Below are positions 1 to 6,122 of a DNA stretch of 6,489 bases, one piece after another. The notes beneath the pieces were generated by a model. That model made no database searches, was not told the origin of the DNA, and saw only the letters and a program-made list of their open reading frames with translations. This DNA is from Elusimicrobia bacterium RBG_16_66_12 (GTDB lineage Bacteria; Elusimicrobiota; Elusimicrobia; UBA1565; UBA9628), in NCBI GenBank assembly GCA_001800005.1, contig MGUL01000080.1, positions 2,561 through 9,049 on the forward strand. Direction: 5' to 3'. How positions within the stretch are numbered: the first letter of the stretch is position 1; the number at the start of each line of letters is the position of its first letter. Made by a program: the position numbers and the translations under genes.

Positions 1-3000
1 TCCGCCAGCCCGTGAAGTTCAGCGGGACCTGGACCTCGAAGTAGTTCGAGTCGTTGCCGGCGCGCAGGAAGAAGATCTGGTTGCCGCTCTGGTCGATGTT
101 GGAGGCGTCGGCGTTCGCGTAGAGCAGGAAGTTGAAGAAGCGGTGCTGGCTGACGTCGATCGCGCGGGAGAAGACGCGCTTGCTGTACATGGTCGCCCCC
201 GTCGTCAGGTCCTTGAAGTCGTAGTCGAACTGGAGGGCCTGCTCCGAGATGTTCTTCGCGTTGGACTGCTTCTGCAAGTTCGAGAGGCTGCCGTAGAGGT
301 CGTTGAAGACCGCCGAGGCGTCGCCGCCGGCGTTGTAGATGGGAGTGTAGGTCGGGTTGTCCACGCTGTTGACGGGGGTGACCGTCAGCGTCTCGGCGCC
401 GGCGCCGGCGGCGCCGGTGGCGGGGTCCCCGGCTTGGCCGCGCTGCCAGGTGTTGCCGACCACCGCGATGCGGGCAAATGAGATCTTCCCGCTCGCGGAT
501 CCGCCCGCGGCCTTCTTGACGGAGAGGCGGATCTGCTTGATGTTCGTCCAGCGGCTGAGCGTGGCCGAGGAGATGTCGAGCGGGATCTGGAAGGTGTGCC
601 AGGCCGGTCCCGCGAAGTCGATGGCCGTGCGGGTGCTGGCGGTGGTCGCGTCATAGAGCTGGTCGTTGCCGGGGTTGTAGGCGTCCGGGATGTAGCCGAA
701 ATCGCCGCCCGTGAAGTCTCCGGCGTCGAGACGCCCGTTCTTGTCGAGGTCCACGTTGTCGAGGAGACCGTTGCCCGCGCCGTAGCGCGATGAGGGCTTG
801 CCGGACGGCGAGTAAAGGAAGCCGATGTCCTCCGCGGGCTGGAGGATGCCGTCCGCGTTCAGGTCCTCGGTGCGCAGCACGCCGGAGCCGTCGGCGTCCT
901 CGCTGACGCCGCCGAGATGGAAGTTGAGCTTGTTGCCGCTGGCGTCGCCGAGCATGACGACTTCGAGGATGCTGCGCTGGGACATGTCGATGCCGGCGAC
1001 GGAGAAGGGGAAGACGATCGACGCCTCCTGCGTGCCGGCGTCGCTGAAGTCGTAGCTGAGGGCGAGGACCTTCTGGACCTCCTGCGAGCCGGCCTGGGAG
1101 CGGGGGTTGATGTCGAGGATGTGGACTTCCTCGGAGGCCCAGGTCAGCTTGGTCGGGTCCGTGGGGACGCCGCTCGGGTTGGAGGCGATCTGCCAGGGGG
1201 AATGGAGCGTCGGGGCGGAGTCCTCCTGCTTGATGCCCTCCATGTTGTCGATGAGGGCAAAGGAGTTCAGGTTCAGGTTCTGGCGGCTCTGGGCGAACTC
1301 TCCGGAGAGCGTGACGGTCAGCCGGTCGCCGATCTTGAGCTTCTTGACCTGGCCGTCGAACTCGTAGACCAGCAGGCTCCTGGCCAGCTCCGTGACCTGC
1401 GGGACGGAGGGGGATTTCGTGCCGGCCTGGTACAGCAGCGTCGAGCCCAGCGCGAAGCGCTCGCCGAACTCGTGGGAGACGCGGGTGCCGAGCAGTGTGT
1501 CGTTGTTGACGCCGGCGAAGGGGGCCACCTCGAAGGCGATGTCGATGGTGGAGCTCGGCCCGATGCGGTCCGGGTTGAAGAAGGTGATGAATCCCGCCTC
1601 GTAGTCGACGAAGTAATCGACGTTGCGGTTGAGCTTGATGCCGTCGAGGAGCACGAGCTCGGATTGGACAACCAGGTTCGGCTCGAGGAAGAAGGTCTTG
1701 AAGCGATAGTTGTACTCGACGCGGAAGAGGCGCTTGGAGATGGGGGTGGGGGCGTAGACGTCGGGGTCGGCGGCCGTCGGGGAGGCGTTGGAGACGGAGA
1801 AGGGCTGCTTGAGGCGGAAGATGCCGTTCTCGAAGTCCACCTCGATCGTGTCGGGGTACTTCTGGACGGGGGCGAGGCCCGAACCCCCCTCGTTGCGGTT
1901 GGCGTCGAGCACGCGCAGGATGAAGTTGCCCCGGCCGTTGTCGCGGATGATGGAGTTCTGGCCGATGGTGTAGTACGTCTTGAGCTCCCGGTTGTAGCCC
2001 GCCTCGGTGGAGGTGGAGAGGATCGCCGCGTCGGAGGGGGTCTTGATCAGCTTGAAGAGCCCCGTGCCGCCGCCCGAGATCGCGGCGCTGGAGGTCTGCA
2101 GCGTCAGCTGGTTGCCCGCCGCGTCGATGTAGTCGACGGCGACCACGTACTGAGGCAGCAGCTGATTGCGGAACTGGATGAAGCCCTTCGCGTAGTCGAT
2201 GGTGTAGTCCTGCCCCGCGACCATGGACAAGAACCGGCCGGTGAACGACGAGGTGTTCACGCCCTGGTAGACGATGTCATCGGCGGTGAGGATCTGCTCG
2301 TTGACGTTGGTCGAGCCGGTCTCCTGCTTGGCCAGGAACACGCGCTCGGAGCCGGCCTGGATGGGCAGTCGGGCGGCGTTGCCGAAGGTCAGGTCGTAGT
2401 ACTGCCGGCGCAGGTAGGAGGTGTCCAGCAGGTCGACCGCCACGAACTGCGAATTGCCCAGGAACTGCTTGGTCTTCGTCGTGCCCTTGGTGCGCGAGCC
2501 GATGAAGGTGGCCTTGAAGCCCTTGTATTTCACGTCGGCGCGGATGCCGAAGAGCTGCTTGTTGTAGGAGACGAACTCCGTCGCCGGCAGCGACAGGTCG
2601 ATGTCTCCGAAGGAGACGTTCTGGACGACCTCGTTGGGGTCGCCCTGGTAGACGACGGAGATGTCCTGCTGGTTGAGCTTGGTGTCGTCGTAGTCGACGT
2701 TGACGGTGATCTTAGGGCCGACCTTGCCCTGCATGCGCAGCTGCAGCTGCTGGTTGATCTCGATGAGGTTCGTCGTCTTCACGCGTCCCGTGGTCTTCTG
2801 CTCGTTGGTGTAGCGCTTCTCGGAGAAATTGAACCCGATCACCTTGCGGCCGGTCACCGAGAGGCTGGTGCCGTAGGTCGGCAGCTCGACCTCGGCGGGC
2901 GGCGGCTTGGGCGCCTCGGTCGAGAACGCGACCCCTCCGGGCAGTCCCATGCCCGGCTCGGCCGGGCCGGTCTCGACGCCGGGCTCCTCGCCGCGGTCGA

Positions 3001-3343
3001 CCTGGTCGCGGACATGCTTGAAGCGCTCGATCGAGTAGCCGCCCGGGGGCGCGGGAGCGGCGGGTTCGGCCGCAGGCTCGAGGATGCGGTTCGGGTCGGG
3101 GCGGTCGATCAGCTGGAATACGGGTCTGGCGCCCGCGGGGACGGGGGCCGCGGCCGGCTCGGCCGGGGCCGGCGCGGGAGGAGCTTCCGGCTGAGGCGCG
3201 GCCTGCTCTTCCTTGGGAGGGGAGGGGGCGAAATCTGGGTCGTAGGGGGCGGTGAACTGCGCCGCGGCCGGGCGCAAGAGCAGGATCGCCGCGAGGGCGA
3301 GCCCAGCCGCGCCGACCGAGCGCCGGAGGTGCCGCGAAAGCAG
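1..3343 (-). CDS. sprA: SprA-like giant outer-membrane translocon protein (type IX secretion family), N-terminal ~1,115 residues, 3' end cut by window
   Basis: SprA forms the large beta-barrel translocon of the type IX secretion system in the outer membrane. The frame is open from the left edge to a TGA at 3455-3457. Numbering from a CTG at 3343: signal peptide 1-28 (LRRS, hydrophobic stretch, AAA|Q); Pro/Ala-rich linker about 36-150; SprA_N-like block from Y157 (YGTSLSVTGRKVIGFNF, then INQQLQLRMQGKVG and LFGIRADVKYKGF); beta-hairpin units at 379-391, 496-515 and 575-591 (NVDYFVDYEAGFITFFNP); FALIDNMEG at 695-703, like the family's 'AYIDDFEG'; Asp-rich calcium-type loops 816-876; IRLSVKK...GNTW ending at 966; then a YFEVQVPLNFTGW segment at the edge. 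Family members are usually about 2,000-2,500 residues, so roughly half is missing, including most of the barrel. The start is unresolved: no ATG/GTG/TTG lies in frame before the signal peptide, the first in-frame TTG is at 3277 inside its hydrophobic core, and the best Shine-Dalgarno serves a TTG at 3393 in another frame. The family call is firm; the symbol is by homology. Confidence 0.85.
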   Translation of the reverse strand, partial: MLSRHLRRSVGAAGLALAAILLLRPAAAQFTAPYDPDFAPSPPKEEQAAPQPEAPPAPAPAEPAAAPVPAGARPVFQLIDRPDPNRILEPAAEPAAPAPPGGYSIERFKHVRDQVDRGEEPGVETGPAEPGMGLPGGVAFSTEAPKPPPAEVELPTYGTSLSVTGRKVIGFNFSEKRYTNEQKTTGRVKTTNLIEINQQLQLRMQGKVGPKITVNVDYDDTKLNQQDISVVYQGDPNEVVQNVSFGDIDLSLPATEFVSYNKQLFGIRADVKYKGFKATFIGSRTKGTTKTKQFLGNSQFVAVDLLDTSYLRRQYYDLTFGNAARLPIQAGSERVFLAKQETGSTNVNEQILTADDIVYQGVNTSSFTGRFLSMVAGQDYTIDYAKGFIQFRNQLLPQYVVAVDYIDAAGNQLTLQTSSAAISGGGTGLFKLIKTPSDAAILSTSTEAGYNRELKTYYTIGQNSIIRDNGRGNFILRVLDANRNEGGSGLAPVQKYPDTIEVDFENGIFRLKQPFSVSNASPTAADPDVYAPTPISKRLFRVEYNYRFKTFFLEPNLVVQSELVLLDGIKLNRNVDYFVDYEAGFITFFNPDRIGPSSTIDIAFEVAPFAGVNNDTLLGTRVSHEFGERFALGSTLLYQAGTKSPSVPQVTELARSLLVYEFDGQVKKLKIGDRLTVTLSGEFAQSRQNLNLNSFALIDNMEGIKQEDSAPTLHSPWQIASNPSGVPTDPTKLTWASEEVHILDINPRSQAGSQEVQKVLALSYDFSDAGTQEASIVFPFSVAGIDMSQRSILEVVMLGDASGNKLNFHLGGVSEDADGSGVLRTEDLNADGILQPAEDIGFLYSPSGKPSSRYGAGNGLLDNVDLDKNGRLDAGDFTGGDFGYIPDAYNPGNDQLYDATTASTRTAIDFAGPAWHTFQIPLDISSATLSRWTNIKQIRLSVKKAAGGSASGKISFARIAVVGNTWQRGQAGDPATGAAGAGAETLTVTPVNSVDNPTYTPIYNAGGDASAVFNDLYGSLSNLQKQSNAKNISEQALQFDYDFKDLTTGATMYSKRVFSRAIDVSQHRFFNFLLYANADASNIDQSGNQIFFLRAGNDSNYFEVQVPLNFTGWR
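716..898 (-). other. Asp-rich EF-hand/dockerin-like calcium-binding loops within the SprA-like protein
   Basis: Residues 816-827 (DADGSGVLRTED) and 865-876 (DLDKNGRLDAGD) both fit the 12-residue D-x-D/N-x-D/S/N-G...E/D pattern of calcium loops. Between them, from 829, NADGILQPAED is a shorter degenerate version. The sequence shows acidic residues at positions 1, 3, 5 and 12 of the two full loops. As I recall, similar Asp-rich stretches (TED, GED-type) occur at this place in other SprA proteins, so this is probably a family feature that rigidifies an extracellular or periplasmic domain. Calcium binding itself is inferred. Confidence 0.6.
3260..3343 (-). other. Signal peptide of the SprA-like protein
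   Basis: In the frame of the long protein, residues LSRHLRRS form a positively charged n-region. GAAGLALAAILLL forms the hydrophobic core, and RPAAA ends in an Ala-x-Ala signal peptidase I site before Gln29. This fixes the reading frame at the 5' end of the gene and shows that the in-frame TTG at 3277 is too far downstream to be the true start, because starting there would remove the export signal. The exact cleavage point is inferred from the A-x-A rule. Confidence 0.75.
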
Positions 3344-3402
3344 ATTGTCGATAAAAGCGTCGTTCCCGGGCGAAACTGGAATGACGCGCGCAAGGTCGGC
3401 GG

Positions 3403-3407
3403 TCCTT
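3403..3407 (-). promoter_or_regulatory. Shine-Dalgarno AAGGA upstream of the SprA-like gene
   Basis: AAGGA on the minus strand is followed by nine bases and then a TTG at 3391-3393, an ideal spacing for a ribosome binding site. It sits about 16 bases downstream of the transcription start predicted from the promoter at 3430-3458. The TTG it would serve is out of frame with the signal peptide and body of the SprA-like protein. The next near-cognate codons in the correct frame (ATT 3382, ATC 3352, CTG 3343) are 20 or more bases away, so either the site is misleading or the frame is broken between 3393 and 3343. Confidence 0.5.
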
Positions 3408-3429
3408 AATACGCGCGCGAGACGTAGGG

Positions 3430-3458
3430 AGTATATCGGGGCGGTGTTACGCCGTCAA
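3430..3458 (-). promoter_or_regulatory. Sigma-70 type promoter for the SprA-like gene
   Basis: On the minus strand, TTGACG (3453-3458; 5 of 6 to the -35 consensus) is followed by a 17-base spacer and TATACT (3430-3435; 5 of 6 to the -10 consensus). Transcription would start near 3423, leaving a leader of about 30 bases before the Shine-Dalgarno-served TTG. It lies entirely in the 80-base gap after the upstream gene's TAA at 3474. An AT-containing consensus at optimal spacing is unlikely by chance in DNA this GC-rich. It implies that the SprA-like gene is transcribed on its own, although read-through from upstream is not excluded. Confidence 0.7.
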
Positions 3459-3473
3459 GGTCCACGGATCAAC

Positions 3474-4151
3474 TTATGGCCGGGGCGAGAAACGCGATTT
3501 CAACGGCTTCAAACGAAGCCGCTGGGCGGGAGAACCGGCCTTGCCCCGGATCATGCGGGTGGAGTCTTTGGCGGGTCCCGCGGGAAGTTTGAAGGAGAAG
3601 TCGCCCGGGCGGGCCAGACGCGCGGGAGAGTCCTCCTGCCTCTGCGGCAAGGCGCCGAGATCCGGCGCCGCCGGCCCCTCGTCCTGGCCGGCCGAACCCA
3701 GACTGCGGGCCGCCGCCTGGAAATATTCCTCGGGGAATAGCTTGGAGAGAAAGCGCCTCTCGACGGTTTCGACGAGTTCCGCCGCGGCCGGGGAAAGCGA
3801 CGAGAGGGGCAGGCGCTCGGCCAGCGACGGCTCCTCGGGCGGGGCCTCGAAAGCCGTCGGGGAAGCCAGGTGGCGCGCCGCCGCGCCGACATAGCCGCCG
3901 CCCCCCTGCAGGAGCGGTTCGAGCCAGCGCGCGCTCAGCTCCATGCTCAGACGTCGGCTCGAGGCCGTGCCGGGCAGTGCCGGCGGCGTCCAGGCGGGCT
4001 CTCGGCCCTCCAAGGTCCCCCGGACCTGCTCGAGCGCCGGACGCACATAATCGCGCTCCACGCGGTCGGCCAGCGGCTCGGCCGCGGTCGCGGACGCGGC
4101 GACCAACAAGGCCGGAAGGATCATCCCGCATTTCCGCTGGATCCGTCTCAT
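3474..4151 (-). CDS. Small exported protein of unknown function (225 aa)
   Basis: I do not recognise the family. The protein opens with MRRIQRKCGM and a hydrophobic stretch (ILPALLVAASATA), with likely signal peptidase cleavage around residues 23-25, giving a mature periplasmic or secreted protein of about 200 residues. The mature part is rich in Ala, Pro, Leu, Glu and Arg. It includes probable amphipathic helices (about 26-48 and 121-150), a Gly run at 83-86, and a basic C-terminus (RLRLKPLKSRFSPRP). No cysteine remains after export (Cys8 lies in the signal), no lipobox is seen, and no catalytic motif is evident. A second in-frame Met at residue 10 (4124) with GGAA seven bases upstream is an alternative start that keeps a shorter signal. 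The first start lies nine bases after the YedI-like gene's stop, so the gene is probably the last in that operon, directly before the SprA-like promoter. The signal peptide selects this frame over an overlapping open frame at 3469-4131 that lacks one. Confidence 0.72.
   Translation of the reverse strand: MRRIQRKCGMILPALLVAASATAAEPLADRVERDYVRPALEQVRGTLEGREPAWTPPALPGTASSRRLSMELSARWLEPLLQGGGGYVGAAARHLASPTAFEAPPEEPSLAERLPLSSLSPAAAELVETVERRFLSKLFPEEYFQAAARSLGSAGQDEGPAAPDLGALPQRQEDSPARLARPGDFSFKLPAGPAKDSTRMIRGKAGSPAQRLRLKPLKSRFSPRP
3501..3524 (-). repeat. Inverted repeat: 10-bp stem with 4-base loop at the 3' end of the small exported-protein gene
   Basis: In the transcript, CAGCGGCUUC-GUUU-GAAGCCGUUG can fold into a 10-pair stem containing one G-U pair. 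It lies inside the last 20 codons of the exported-protein gene, about 25 bases before its stop and about 43 bases before the -35 box of the next gene. It is followed by an A-rich stretch and not by a U-tract, so it is not a standard intrinsic terminator. It could slow read-through or protect the upstream mRNA's 3' end, or be a by-product of codon choice. Confidence 0.35.
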
Positions 4152-4160
4152 CCGACCAGT

Positions 4161-5012
4161 TTAACCCCGGATATCCCCCAACGCAAGGGCGCGCAGGCCG
4201 ACGGCCGCGCCGCCGGCCAGGAGCCCGGCCGCCAGCGCGTGGATCGGGCCGTGCGCGCCGGGCAGGGCGTGGACCAGGATGCCGCCGCCGACGAGGAACA
4301 TGGCTGCGGCGCCGAGAACGGACAGGCCCTTCATCATCCCGGGCGCGGCGCGCAGGATCAGGCGCCCGGCCGCGCGCGCGGCGCCCCGCTTGCGGCTCAG
4401 GTATAAGCCGGCGTCGTCGAGCTTCACGATCCCGGCGACAAGCCCGTAGACTCCGACCGTCACGATCAGGCCGACGGCCGCGAGCGCGGCGAAGCGCGTT
4501 GCCAGCGGGGCCTCGCGGACCGCGCCGAGCGAGATGGCGACGATCTCGGCCGACAGGATGAAGTCCGTGCGCACCGCGCCCTTGATCTTATCCCGCTCCA
4601 GCGCGACGAGGTCGACGGTCGGGTCCGCGACGGCCTTGAGCATGCGCTCCCTCTCGGCTGCGTCCTCCGTCTTGGCGTGGAGGAGCTTGTGCGCGACCTT
4701 CTCGAAGCCCTCGTAGCACAGGAACAGGCCCCCGAGCATCAACAGCGGCGTCACCGCCCAGGGGGCCAGCGCGCTGAGCGCCAGGGCCGCGGGCACCAGG
4801 ACGAGCTTGTTCTTCAGCGAGCCTTTGGCGACCGCCCATACGACCGGCAGCTCCCGGTCCGCCGCCACGCCCGACACCTGCTGGGCGTTGAGCGCCAGGT
4901 CGTCGCCGACCACGCCGGCCGACTTCGCGGCGGCGACCTTGGTCAGGACCGCCACGTCGTCGAGGACGCTGGCGATGTCGTCAATCAGGGCGAGCAGGCT
5001 GGCGGCCGCCAT
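4161..5012 (-). CDS. yedI: YedI/DUF808-family inner-membrane protein (283 aa)
   Basis: The sequence closely follows the DUF808 family typified by E. coli YedI (about 305 aa). It starts MAAASLLALIDDIASVLDDV, then has KSAGVVGDDLALNAQQVSGV (31-49), RELPVVWAVAKGS (53-65), TPLLMLGGLFLCYEGFEKV (88-106), DKIKGAVRTDFILSAEIVAI (141-160), VTVGVYGLV (184-192) and FLVGGGILVHALPG (239-252). Hydrophobic segments at roughly 69-100, 152-195, 228-249 and 257-278 indicate a polytopic cytoplasmic-membrane protein. The molecular function of the family is not established, as far as I know. The ATG follows the glycosyltransferase stop with one intervening base (TGA-C-ATG), and no good Shine-Dalgarno is visible just upstream, so translation is probably coupled. 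It is slightly short of YedI but looks intact. The family call is very sure; a link to polysaccharide synthesis rests only on position. Confidence 0.93.
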   Translation of the reverse strand: MAAASLLALIDDIASVLDDVAVLTKVAAAKSAGVVGDDLALNAQQVSGVAADRELPVVWAVAKGSLKNKLVLVPAALALSALAPWAVTPLLMLGGLFLCYEGFEKVAHKLLHAKTEDAAERERMLKAVADPTVDLVALERDKIKGAVRTDFILSAEIVAISLGAVREAPLATRFAALAAVGLIVTVGVYGLVAGIVKLDDAGLYLSRKRGAARAAGRLILRAAPGMMKGLSVLGAAAMFLVGGGILVHALPGAHGPIHALAAGLLAGGAAVGLRALALGDIRG

Positions 5013-5013
5013 G

Positions 5014-6114
5014 TCAGAGGGCGGAGTAGGCCGCCTCGTACTCCGACAGCATCCGACGCAGGGTGAAGCGTCCGGCGATCGTGGCCTGGGCCTCCTTGCC
5101 CAGCGCCGCCCGCCGCGCGGGGTCGTCGACGAGGACGCGCAGGACCTTGGCCAGGGCCGCGGGCTTGTCCGGGGGCACCAGCATCCCGTCTTTGCCGTCC
5201 AGCACCGCCTCGGGGATGCCGTCGACGGCTGAGGCGATCACCGGCAGGCCGAGGGACATCGCTTCCAAGAGGGAGTTGGGCAGGCCTTCCCACAGCGAGG
5301 GCAGGCAGTAGAGGTCGAACGCGGCCAGCCATGAAGGAATCTCTCCTTTCTCGCCCAACAGCCACACGGACTTCTCCAAGTGATGCTTGCGTACGAGGGC
5401 TTCCAGGCGCGCCCGCTCGGGACCCTCTCCGAGGATCGCGCAGCGCAGCGGCGAGCCTTTCAGGCGGGCCATGGCCGAGATCAGGGTGTCGAATCCCTTC
5501 TGCTTGTCGAGCCGTCCGATCGCGCCGATCAGCACGTCCGTGGCGCTTAGGCGCAGCTCCATGCGTTTCTTCTGGCGGTCGATCTTGGAGGGGGGCCAGC
5601 CGGCCAGCTCCACGCCGTTGCGGATGGTGACGACCTTGGCAGGAGCGTAGCCCAGCTTCTTGAGCAGGAAGCGGCGGCTGGCCTCGCACTCGGCGATGAG
5701 CAGGTCGTCGCGCTCCTTGAGCCAGCGGTCGACGAGGAGCGTCCACCAGGAGCGGGAGCGGTAGTTGACGCGGGGCGAGCTGACCAGCTTGAACGGCGTG
5801 TCGGAGCGCGTCTTGGCCATGCGGCAGAGCTGGATGGCCTGGTACATCACCGCGTGGACGATGTCCGGGCGCTCGCGGTCGATGATCGCGGCCAGGCGCT
5901 TCGCGTCGGCGGGCCGGGGTGTACGGCTCAGCGCCAAAGTCGAGACCTTCACGCCCTGCTCGCGCAGGAGCCGGGCGTAGCGGCCTTCGGGTTTGAGGCT
6001 GACGACACCCGCGACCTGATGCTTCTTGGGGTCGAGCAAGGTGGCCAGCGCGTAGAGGGTCTTCTCAGCACCCCCGACCGTCGTCGAAGTCGAGACGAAC
6101 AAGATTCTAGCCAT
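5014..6114 (-). CDS. GT4-family glycosyltransferase (366 aa), probably for a surface polysaccharide
   Basis: This is a retaining GT-B glycosyltransferase of family GT4, which transfers a sugar from a nucleotide-sugar donor to a lipid-linked or growing glycan at the cytoplasmic face of the inner membrane. The N-terminal Rossmann domain starts MARILFVSTS and carries the glycine loop VGGAEK (13-18) and RPDIVHAVMYQ (82-92). The junction IRNGV is at 164-168. The C-terminal donor domain has GAIGRLDKQKGFDTL (198-211), AILGEGPER (226-234) and the E-x7-E signature WEGLPNSLLEAM (E276 and E284), then GIPEAV (299-304). The length is typical of GT4. ATG 6112-6114 is chosen because MARILFVS is the natural start of the fold; upstream the frame stays open but runs over the aminotransferase gene in the wrong frame. 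An AGG overlapping the upstream stop may serve as ribosome binding site. The exact donor and acceptor cannot be read from the sequence. Confidence 0.94.
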   Translation of the reverse strand: MARILFVSTSTTVGGAEKTLYALATLLDPKKHQVAGVVSLKPEGRYARLLREQGVKVSTLALSRTPRPADAKRLAAIIDRERPDIVHAVMYQAIQLCRMAKTRSDTPFKLVSSPRVNYRSRSWWTLLVDRWLKERDDLLIAECEASRRFLLKKLGYAPAKVVTIRNGVELAGWPPSKIDRQKKRMELRLSATDVLIGAIGRLDKQKGFDTLISAMARLKGSPLRCAILGEGPERARLEALVRKHHLEKSVWLLGEKGEIPSWLAAFDLYCLPSLWEGLPNSLLEAMSLGLPVIASAVDGIPEAVLDGKDGMLVPPDKPAALAKVLRVLVDDPARRAALGKEAQATIAGRFTLRRMLSEYEAAYSAL

Positions 6115-6122
6115 GAGGACGT

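Noticed and set aside
3109..3393. A separate 94-codon minus-strand gene starting at the TTG at 3393
   Set aside because: It has a good upstream Shine-Dalgarno, but its product is a low-complexity Arg/Ser/Pro string, a shadow of the SprA-like frame. The TTG is discussed instead as a start-site conflict.
917..3409. An 830-codon open frame on the plus strand opposite the SprA-like gene
   Set aside because: It is a mirror of the minus-strand gene caused by high GC and codon bias. Its product is a monotonous Val/Gly/Leu/Asp/Glu-rich string with no recognisable domain, while the opposite strand encodes clear SprA hallmarks and a signal peptide.
3501..3524. Intrinsic terminator at the end of the small exported-protein gene
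   Set aside because: The stem-loop is good, but no U-tract follows it and it lies within the coding sequence, so it is listed only as an inverted repeat.
3469..4131. A 220-codon minus-strand open frame overlapping the small exported-protein gene
   Set aside because: Its product is Arg/Gly/Ala-rich without a signal peptide or domain. The alternative frame at 3474-4151 has a clean signal peptide and a better position after the upstream stop.
5331..5650. Short plus-strand open frames opposite the glycosyltransferase
   Set aside because: They are Arg/Ser/Ala-rich mirror frames with no ribosome binding site or domain, lying opposite conserved GT4 motifs.
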